From: Rhodothermia bacterium
GTDB lineage: Bacteria; Bacteroidota; Rhodothermia; Rhodothermales; JABDKH01
Length of the DNA stretch: 5,576 bases
Direction: 5' to 3'
Assembly: GCA_018679295.1 (NCBI GenBank)
Contig: JAHHLP010000250.1
Span: forward strand, 1-5,576
The stretch's first letter is position 1, and every line of letters starts with the position of its first letter. Both the position numbers and the translations under genes were made by a program. Shown piece by piece: positions 1 through 5,576 of the stretch. The notes beneath the pieces are model-generated. The model made no database searches. It was not told the DNA's origin and worked only from the letters and a program-made list of their open reading frames with translations.

Positions 1-194
1 GGTCACACTCCGCTCCATCCGCCCTGTTTCTAGACTGGAATCCGGCTTGGTGCAACGACATCGACGATCCCGGTGGGTGCTAGCTGGCCCAGTGGCGTTG
101 AGGTGACGCCGCAAAAACCTCTATCGCTAGCCGGACAGCAAGGAGGTTGGCTATAAACCGCTGGTAACACAACTTGAGATTGCGAGGCTGGGAA
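1..194. other. Leader region with no supportable gene
   Basis: All three forward frames close early (stops at 31-33, 81-83 and 104-106), so at most the last few codons of an upstream gene could lie here. None of the short tails (for example the one ending at 81-83, containing DWNPAWCND) can be assigned. The region carries the palindrome GCTAGC twice (79-84 and 126-131), each followed by a GG two bases on, and a perfect AAGGAGG at 140-146. I see no convincing promoter: a TATAAA at 152-157 lacks a partner -35 box, and no clear Bacteroidota-type TTTG element stands at a suitable distance. The promoter for the secreted-protein gene presumably lies here or further upstream. Confidence 0.5.
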
Positions 195-2465
195 ATGAAC
201 TATGTCGCTAGGTGCTTCTTGTGTGGAATCATCGTCGCTTTCCTTTGCACAACAGTCACAGGGCCACTCAGGGCTGAGACTTACTCGGGGCTTGCAGATA
301 CCTCCTGTGTGGCTATTCCATTAGCCAGCAACTTCATAAACCTCGATCACGGAAGCAGGCCCATTCAGCGTGAGGTCTTTCAGGGCGTGCCTATGCCGGG
401 TGGCCTCAACGCTCCGGAAGCAGGTACTATCGTTCGGATCTATAGCGCGCCACGCGAGCTTACTGGCGATTTCGATGATGATGGGCAGGCTGAGACTGTT
501 CGCGCAATTACAGAGGTCGCTGGACCGCTGGGAGTTGATCCTTGTCCCGGTGGACCAGATGGAGACGGATGTACACAGGGTGAGAGGATTGTCCAGCATC
601 CCTTCTTCAGTAGCTCGGGCAAATGGACAATGCCCGCCGAGTTCTCAAGCACTCGCTCCGAGGGAAACCTGGACCAACATGAGCCACGGACGTTCGAGAT
701 CAGATTCACGGAGGAGGGTTCGGGCTCCTACGCATACCACGCGTTTGGGCAGGCCGCGGTGCAGCACAGGGTTACGATGTATCCCATCGAAATCTGGGAT
801 ATCGGGGAGGTGCCGGTTGGCTCCGCTAATGATCCGTCGGACGATATTCGAATGGCGCTGGTTGCCTTTTCCGATGACGAAGGTGAGTGTGACTTTGGAT
901 ATGATGAGTTTGAGCTAGAGGAAAACGTGTGGGCGACCGATCGCCTATATGCCTACTATTTCAACGATGGCATCACTTACGACGACTATCACGGCGCAAT
1001 TGCGGACGCGATTCCGATTGTTCTGGAGCTGAAGATGCCGCTAACCGGACAACGGCGCTTTTGTACCGACGGAGCGGTGGGCCTGTTCGAGTGCAGCGGC
1101 GTCGACCTCATGTCGTACCTACCGCTTGAATGGCTTGGCGTCAATGCCTATCGCATTACGGACGTTTGGGGATGGGCAGATTCGGTTACGGGAAAGGAAT
1201 ATGCGCTCGTGGCGGCGGTGGACCGGATTCCAATTGTAGATGTCACCGACCCGGCTAATCCGGTATTAGTGGCCCATGTAAGAGGAGACGCCCAGGATAT
1301 CAAAGTGTACGCCGACCACCTTTATGGTGCCGTGGACGCTCACCCTCCGGTAATGATATTCGACCTCAAGAGGCTTCGAAACGTGGCGAATACCCCAGTG
1401 GAGCTGGATCCCGACACGACATACTTTGCCAGCGCGCACAACCTTGCCATCAACGAAGACACCGGCTTCTTGTATCTGGGCGGAGAGACTGGAGGGTTCG
1501 GCCTGCCGAACTGTCCAAGTCTCCATATAGTCGACATTCGGGAGCCACTGCGTCCAACATTTGTGAACTGTTTCGTCCCGGAGGAGATGATAGGCATGAC
1601 CGATGTCGGGTATGTCCATGACGCTCAGTGCGTAATCTATCAGGGGCCAGACTCTGACTACACGGGAAGAGAGATCTGCTTTACATCGAGCGAAACGCAC
1701 ATCACAGTTGTCGACGTAGAGGACAAGAACGCGCCCAGACTGATTTCCTTTGCTACGTACCCGGCTGCGGGCTATGTGCACCAGGGTTGGCTGACTGAGG
1801 ATCACCACTACTTCATTCAGGGTGACGAAACGGATGAGTTTGAGGGCGCTCGAACACGAACCTATATCTGGGATGTTCGGGACTTGGACAACCCGGAAGT
1901 TCTGACCGTGTTCGAAAGCACGACGCAGTCTACAGATCACAACCTATATGTTAGCGGGCATCGTCTCTATCAAGCGAACTACAGCTCCGGACTCAGGGTT
2001 TTGGATATATCAACCATCGAGGACCCGAGGGAAATCGCCTACTTCGACACCTACCCGCTTGGGAATCAAAGTGGCTTTGATGGGGCGTGGACGGCATATC
2101 CCTTTCTAAGTAACAGTGTCGTGGTCAGTAGCCAGACGGAGGGTCTGTTTCTGCTCAGCGTAAATCCAGCCGTGTCGGTCGAGCCGCGCGAGATCGGTGC
2201 GCGCTCGTACACGCTTTCCCAGAACTACCCCAACCCCTTCCTTACGACCACGGAAATCAGTTTCTCCTTGCCCTTGTCAGGCAAAGTTCGGATTAATGTG
2301 TATGATGTCCTCGGGAGAGAGGTGGCACAGCTTCTGGATACCAGTTTGCCATCCGGCGAACACAAGGTGAACTGGGATGCATCGGGACTTCCCAGCGGTG
2401 TGTATTTCTATTCAATGAATAGCAACGCAGGTTTAGTGTCACGGTCGGCGGTGATTGCCAAGTAG
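195..2465 (+). CDS. Secreted choice-of-anchor B family protein with T9SS C-terminal sorting domain
   Basis: A 756-residue exported protein. ATG 195 is preferred over the in-frame TTG codons at 174 and 180 because it opens a textbook signal peptide: Arg at residue 6, a hydrophobic core at about 8-22, and likely cleavage after the LRA at 25-27. A weak GAGG/GGGAA lies just upstream. Residues 28 to about 290 form a domain I cannot name, with a calcium-loop-like DxDxDGxxE at 92-100 and Cys pairs. From about 290 to 655 it matches the choice-of-anchor B family: CxDGAxGLFxC followed by VDLMSYLPL, then DVWGW, GKEYALVAAVD, the LVIVD-like phrase IVDVTDPANPV, HDAQC, HQGW and DHNLY. Family members are surface or secreted beta-propeller-like proteins of unknown biochemical role. 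Residues 671-756 are a T9SS type A sorting domain (YPNPF at 678-682, YDVLGREV at 703-710, LPSGVYFY), which directs export through the outer membrane and is normally cleaved. The kinase gene follows after 76 bases on the same strand. Family and sorting domain are firm; the function is unknown. Confidence 0.93.
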   Translation: MNYVARCFLCGIIVAFLCTTVTGPLRAETYSGLADTSCVAIPLASNFINLDHGSRPIQREVFQGVPMPGGLNAPEAGTIVRIYSAPRELTGDFDDDGQAETVRAITEVAGPLGVDPCPGGPDGDGCTQGERIVQHPFFSSSGKWTMPAEFSSTRSEGNLDQHEPRTFEIRFTEEGSGSYAYHAFGQAAVQHRVTMYPIEIWDIGEVPVGSANDPSDDIRMALVAFSDDEGECDFGYDEFELEENVWATDRLYAYYFNDGITYDDYHGAIADAIPIVLELKMPLTGQRRFCTDGAVGLFECSGVDLMSYLPLEWLGVNAYRITDVWGWADSVTGKEYALVAAVDRIPIVDVTDPANPVLVAHVRGDAQDIKVYADHLYGAVDAHPPVMIFDLKRLRNVANTPVELDPDTTYFASAHNLAINEDTGFLYLGGETGGFGLPNCPSLHIVDIREPLRPTFVNCFVPEEMIGMTDVGYVHDAQCVIYQGPDSDYTGREICFTSSETHITVVDVEDKNAPRLISFATYPAAGYVHQGWLTEDHHYFIQGDETDEFEGARTRTYIWDVRDLDNPEVLTVFESTTQSTDHNLYVSGHRLYQANYSSGLRVLDISTIEDPREIAYFDTYPLGNQSGFDGAWTAYPFLSNSVVVSSQTEGLFLLSVNPAVSVEPREIGARSYTLSQNYPNPFLTTTEISFSLPLSGKVRINVYDVLGREVAQLLDTSLPSGEHKVNWDASGLPSGVYFYSMNSNAGLVSRSAVIAK

Positions 2466-2541
2466 TCGCAGCAGCCCCTGACGTGCGGATTAGTCAAGCC
2501 GGTCATCACACTATCACGAGCCATTTCTGTGTGGCTGCGTC
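2466..2541. other. Intergenic gap between secreted-protein gene and kinase gene
   Basis: Seventy-six bases separate the two + strand genes. There is no G+C-rich hairpin followed by a T run, so no intrinsic terminator is seen and read-through into the kinase gene is plausible. The kinase frame is open back to a TAG at 2491-2493 but has no ATG or GTG before TTG 2542. A small inverted repeat, AGCCA (2519-2523) with TGGCT (2532-2536), occupies the spot where a ribosome binding site would be expected. No Shine-Dalgarno sequence is visible. Confidence 0.5.
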
Positions 2542-5025
2542 TTGCCAGAACTTAGCAGCGAGCAGTGGACCTTGATCCGCAGCGTTGTGACGGAAGCGAT
2601 GGGCCTTCCAGAGCAGCAGCGGGCGCGATTCGTGTCCGAGTCGATCGGAGACAAGTCCGTTCAACGGTACGCTCTAGACCTCCTGCACAAGGCAGCGACC
2701 GAAGGCGGCTTTCTGGACAGTACAGCAACGGCGGTTGCGAGGGATTTTGTCAGTGAGGCAATTCGTGCCCATAGTGAGCCGACCCCTCATCCCGGCGAGT
2801 ACATTGGGCCCTATCGGATTATCCGGCAGATTGGCCGGGGCGGTATGGGCGTTGTCTTACTTGCTGAGTGGCTAGTCGGGGAAGCGAGACGTCAGGTCGC
2901 GATTAAGCTGGTCAATCGCACATCATCCGGCCCCGGACTTCTGGAGCGTTTCAGTAGAGAGCAGCAGATTCTTGCCAGCCTCGTACACCCTGGAATCGCA
3001 CGTCTGTACGACGGGGGAGTTACTTCTTCTGGAAACCCGTATTTCGTCATGGAATACGTGGATGGCACTCCAATCACAAACTACTGTACAGGAGAGGATC
3101 TTGCCCTCCAAGAACGACTTCAGTTGTTCGTCGATGTTTGTGAAGTGGTGGATTATGCGCAACGGCACCTCATAGTGCATCGGGACTTGAAACCCAGCAA
3201 TATTTTGGTCACGGCCGAAAGGCGCGTCAAGCTGTTGGATTTCGGAATTGCCAAGGTCATTGAGCCTGAGTCGGGAGATGCAACACAGACGATCGAGAAG
3301 GTCTTGACTCCCGCTTACGCCGCGCCCGAGCAGTTGATGAACGGTCGAATTACTACGGCGACCGACGTGTACGCTTTGGGGGTTGTGCTTTTCGAGGTTG
3401 TAACTGGGCAACTTCCGTACTCTTCAGGCAGCGATAACCAGGTCGACCTCGTGCGCGCTATCTGTGAGCGACCGCCCCTACGCGCCAGCGTCGCCGCGAT
3501 ACGTCGAAACGCTACGACTCAACATGCGACAGAGTCGGATAGAAAGCGCTCGCGCGCGCTGCGGGGCGACGTCGACGCGATCATCGGCCACGCCCTTCGC
3601 AAAAATCCGGCACATCGTTACCCGTCTGCTGCAGCCATGGGGGTCGATGTGCAGAGGCATCTTGATCGAAAGCCAGTTGTTGCGAGAAAAGGATCACGGT
3701 GGTATGAAGTACGGCGGTGGGCATATCGGAACAAGGTCGTTCTGTCACTAATGATCTTCGTTCTGATCGTCCTGGTCGGTGCGTCGCTATTCGGTGGCTA
3801 CTACGTATCGAAACTCACGCAGCAGCGCGAAAATGCGCGAACGATCGCGGAAGTTCTGACGCACCTTGAGTCGACGGGCATACCGGCGGACGCGCTGTCC
3901 GAGGTGGATTCCTTGATGGTCGATGTCCTGAGCGTCAAGCGAGACATTCTCGAGCAGCATGACCCCCAGATACTTACGACGTTAAAAACGCTCGCCGAGG
4001 TTCACCGACGAGACGGTGATATAGCGACGTCGAAGGCCTATCTACAGCGCGCGATAGCCCTCATGCAAGAGTCGGACACCGTGGATCTTGCTGATCTGAA
4101 CGCAACCACGCTCCAGTTGGCAATCGACGAGGCTCATCTCGGTGATCCGGATGCCGCGCTTGAATTAGTAGACCAAGTTTGGGAGACCAGCGACCATCCG
4201 CGGATGGAGCCCTGGTGGCATCTGGCGATGTACGCGCTCAACGGTGCCTTAAGAGACAACCCAGCCGGCTTCACGAATTACGGTGGCGTTCAGGGCAGCC
4301 TCACATTCAGGCTGGATGCTGAGCACGTCCTCAACGATCTGGCCTTCCCACAGCCACCTCGGTTTGGCGTGATAGGCTACTGGCCGGGCTTGAATCAGCC
4401 GACCGCGCTCAGAAAGGAACGAGGCAACCTATTTGTTGCCGACTTGGATGTCTATGCTCCTATTGGCGTTCACATTACCTACTCCTTTTTTTATTGGCAT
4501 CCGCAGACAGATTCAATCGTCGTCGATTGGTCCGAGAACCGTCATGCCTTTCGGGGAACGACCGCTCTTCCCGTACATGTGTGGGGTGACGCGACGCACG
4601 GCACCTCGTCACGAGTAGTCCGAGTTGGTGCACTTGTTGACGGAAACAGTCGGCTAGTGTTCGCTGACGGACGCGTCTTTTGGCACCACATCGACGGTGA
4701 CGCTCCTGGCCGTTTCAGAGTAGTAGAAACAGCGGAGACAGATTACTCGGAAGTTCCTACCGTTGTGGCTGGGGAGGAATGGCTGCCGTCGTGGCCAGAT
4801 GTACCGGATCGATCAAATCGCGATTGCAATTGCCTTTCGAGTTCGGTTCGAATCGGTGAAGCGCGCGCAGATCCCGGTGAGCGTCCGGTTGAGGTCAGGA
4901 CGATTTCCGGTCGCAATGGAGTCCGGCTCGTAGTGTGGGAACCCGACTCGCTAGTTATCGAATTCGACGACCCTTGGGCTGGTTGGGACTACTACGAAAC
5001 GGAATTGGTCATCGCCCAATACTGA
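2542..5025 (+). CDS. Membrane-anchored Hanks-type Ser/Thr protein kinase with unrecognised outer domain
   Basis: An 827-residue protein that phosphorylates Ser/Thr on target proteins using ATP. Residues 1-75 are the alpha-helical module (WTLIRSVVTEAMGLP...RARFVSE) often found before the kinase domain in this bacterial group, which supports a start at or near TTG 2542. The kinase domain spans about 91-375: glycine loop GRGGMG at 98-103, VAIK with Lys122, helix-C Glu140, HRDLKPSN with catalytic Asp215 and Asn220, DFG 233-235, Thr256 in the P+1 loop, APE 261-263, Asp275 and Arg359. All key residues are present, so it should be active. A basic stretch (RRWAYRNK) precedes one transmembrane helix at 399-422, which puts the kinase in the cytoplasm and the rest outside. 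Residues about 465-548 look like one or two degenerate TPR units. Residues 560-827 are Trp/Tyr- and beta-strand-rich, with a CxC at 762-764, and are unrecognised. It may be co-transcribed with the upstream secreted-protein gene. The kinase call is firm; substrate and signal are unknown. Confidence 0.95.
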   Translation: MPELSSEQWTLIRSVVTEAMGLPEQQRARFVSESIGDKSVQRYALDLLHKAATEGGFLDSTATAVARDFVSEAIRAHSEPTPHPGEYIGPYRIIRQIGRGGMGVVLLAEWLVGEARRQVAIKLVNRTSSGPGLLERFSREQQILASLVHPGIARLYDGGVTSSGNPYFVMEYVDGTPITNYCTGEDLALQERLQLFVDVCEVVDYAQRHLIVHRDLKPSNILVTAERRVKLLDFGIAKVIEPESGDATQTIEKVLTPAYAAPEQLMNGRITTATDVYALGVVLFEVVTGQLPYSSGSDNQVDLVRAICERPPLRASVAAIRRNATTQHATESDRKRSRALRGDVDAIIGHALRKNPAHRYPSAAAMGVDVQRHLDRKPVVARKGSRWYEVRRWAYRNKVVLSLMIFVLIVLVGASLFGGYYVSKLTQQRENARTIAEVLTHLESTGIPADALSEVDSLMVDVLSVKRDILEQHDPQILTTLKTLAEVHRRDGDIATSKAYLQRAIALMQESDTVDLADLNATTLQLAIDEAHLGDPDAALELVDQVWETSDHPRMEPWWHLAMYALNGALRDNPAGFTNYGGVQGSLTFRLDAEHVLNDLAFPQPPRFGVIGYWPGLNQPTALRKERGNLFVADLDVYAPIGVHITYSFFYWHPQTDSIVVDWSENRHAFRGTTALPVHVWGDATHGTSSRVVRVGALVDGNSRLVFADGRVFWHHIDGDAPGRFRVVETAETDYSEVPTVVAGEEWLPSWPDVPDRSNRDCNCLSSSVRIGEARADPGERPVEVRTISGRNGVRLVVWEPDSLVIEFDDPWAGWDYYETELVIAQY

Positions 5026-5034
5026 CTTTTCAGT
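5021..5034. other. Small hairpin over the kinase stop codon, between convergent genes
   Basis: ACTGA (5021-5025, including the TGA stop) is complementary to TCAGT (5030-5034) around a four-base CTTT loop. The stem has only five pairs, is A+T-balanced, and has no T run after it on either strand, so it is a poor match to an intrinsic terminator. It sits in the 52-base space between the two convergent stop codons, where a shared terminator would be expected; nothing better is visible there. Confidence 0.2.
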
Positions 5035-5077
5035 TAGTGGCGGGCGAAATAGGCAGCGGAACGTTTCAGCGGAGGCC

Positions 5078-5576
5078 TTACCGATGCTCCGGTGGCTCAA
5101 TCTTCTCGACCTCTCCCGCAGCTAGCCGCTCCTGATACTCGCGCCACGTCATGTGCGGGATGTCGGACGGCCGCTCGACCATGGTGATGCAGCCGTCTAC
5201 GGGGCAGACGAGCGAGCACATGTTGCAGCCGACGCACGTCTCTTCGTTGATCACGTAGCGATTGAGATACCCTTCTCCGGACCCCGGTACTACTCGCTTG
5301 CCGCCGCTCCGCATGATCGCCGGCGCGACGAGGTTTCCATTGCCGTTTATGCCGTTGGCACCTGCTGATCCATTTGCCGTCAGCTCGGCAACGAACACTT
5401 CCTCGTCGATCGCGATCTTATCGATCGACTGATGCGCTCCGTCCTCGCACGCGATGTAGCATAGCCCGCAGTGAATGCATTTGTCCTCGTCAATCGAGGC
5501 GACCACCTTGTACCCGAGATCAAGATCGGCCCAGTCGCCGATGCGCGAGACCGTCCTACCCTGGAAGTCGCTGATC
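5078..5576 (-). CDS. preA: NAD-dependent dihydropyrimidine dehydrogenase subunit PreA, C-terminal part (5' end beyond window)
   Basis: Only the last 165 residues are present; the flavin-binding barrel and the start codon lie beyond the right edge. PreA with PreT reduces uracil and thymine to their 5,6-dihydro forms with NADH, the first step of reductive pyrimidine breakdown, in the cytoplasm. The visible part starts with GRTVSRIGDWADLDLGYKV, typical of the end of the barrel in this family, and continues into a two-cluster ferredoxin domain. Cluster motif one is CIHCGLCYIAC (visible residues 33-43), followed by EDGAHQSI. Motif two is CVGCNMCSLVCP (114-125), followed by VDGCITM and the family-typical MTWREYQERL tail. 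The GTG at 5504-5506 is an internal Val, not a start, since the frame continues upstream with family-like sequence. The spacer between the two motifs is 70 residues, much longer than the roughly 20-30 I recall for relatives, and contains a Gly/Asn/Ala-rich run. The gene converges on the kinase gene. Confidence 0.9.
   Translation of the reverse strand, partial: ISDFQGRTVSRIGDWADLDLGYKVVASIDEDKCIHCGLCYIACEDGAHQSIDKIAIDEEVFVAELTANGSAGANGINGNGNLVAPAIMRSGGKRVVPGSGEGYLNRYVINEETCVGCNMCSLVCPVDGCITMVERPSDIPHMTWREYQERLAAGEVEKIEPPEHR

Noticed and set aside
370..918. Open frame of 182 codons on the + strand in another frame of the secreted-protein gene
   Set aside because: The product is rich in Arg and Ser with no motif, as expected for an out-of-frame reading; the long main frame continues without a break across it.
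1266..1940. Open frame of 224 codons on the - strand inside the secreted-protein gene
   Set aside because: It lies wholly opposite a frame with strong family motifs, has no recognisable domain, and its composition looks like a reverse-complement shadow.
2923..3411. Open frame of 162 codons on the - strand opposite the kinase domain
   Set aside because: It covers the conserved catalytic motifs of the kinase on the other strand and has no protein-like features of its own.
5021..5034. Bidirectional intrinsic terminator between the convergent genes
   Set aside because: The stem has only five pairs and neither strand has a T run after it, so it is listed only as a weak hairpin.
5504..5506. GTG as a start codon for a free-standing small two-cluster ferredoxin
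   Set aside because: The frame stays open to the window edge, and the 23 residues before the GTG (including GDWADLDLGYK) match the end of the PreA barrel, so this is an internal Val of a larger protein.
1..5576. Mobile element, CRISPR array, tRNA or defence island
   Set aside because: I saw no transposase, terminal inverted repeats, spaced direct repeats or cloverleaf sequence; the three genes look like ordinary chromosomal content.

Overview
The window holds two complete genes on the + strand, followed by the 3' part of a third gene on the - strand that runs off the right edge. The first gene (195-2465) encodes a secreted protein with a signal peptide, an N-terminal domain I do not recognise, a choice-of-anchor B beta-propeller-like domain and a C-terminal type IX secretion (T9SS) sorting domain. 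The second (2542-5025) encodes a membrane-anchored Hanks-type Ser/Thr protein kinase. The third (5078 to the edge, - strand) is the C-terminal ferredoxin-like end of PreA, the catalytic subunit of NAD-dependent dihydropyrimidine dehydrogenase.

The T9SS sorting tail places the source in the Bacteroidota/Rhodothermota/Balneolota part of the tree or a T9SS-bearing relative. The fairly G+C-rich codons, the style of the choice-of-anchor B protein, and the kinase layout (short N-terminal alpha-helical module, kinase, basic linker, one transmembrane helix) fit Rhodothermota (Rhodothermia) best. This is an inference from sequence style and was not tested by phylogeny.

Layout: 1-194 is a leader region with no supportable gene. 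It contains a strong Shine-Dalgarno-like AAGGAGG that is not placed to serve any start codon. The secreted-protein gene and the kinase gene are in the same direction, 76 bases apart, with no convincing terminator between them, so co-transcription is possible. The kinase and preA converge, with 52 bases between their stop codons and a small hairpin over the kinase stop.

How they may work together: the kinase has its catalytic domain in the cytoplasm and about 400 residues predicted outside the membrane. The last 270 or so of these are beta-rich and match no family I recognise, so they could be a sensor. Its neighbour is an exported beta-propeller protein. A sensor/partner pairing is possible but rests only on adjacency. 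preA is probably unrelated and belongs to pyrimidine breakdown. No RNA gene, mobile element, CRISPR array or obvious defence system is visible. The points most worth a second look are the unrecognised outer domain of the kinase, the extra N-terminal domain on the propeller protein, and an expanded Gly/Asn-rich linker between the two iron-sulfur motifs of PreA.
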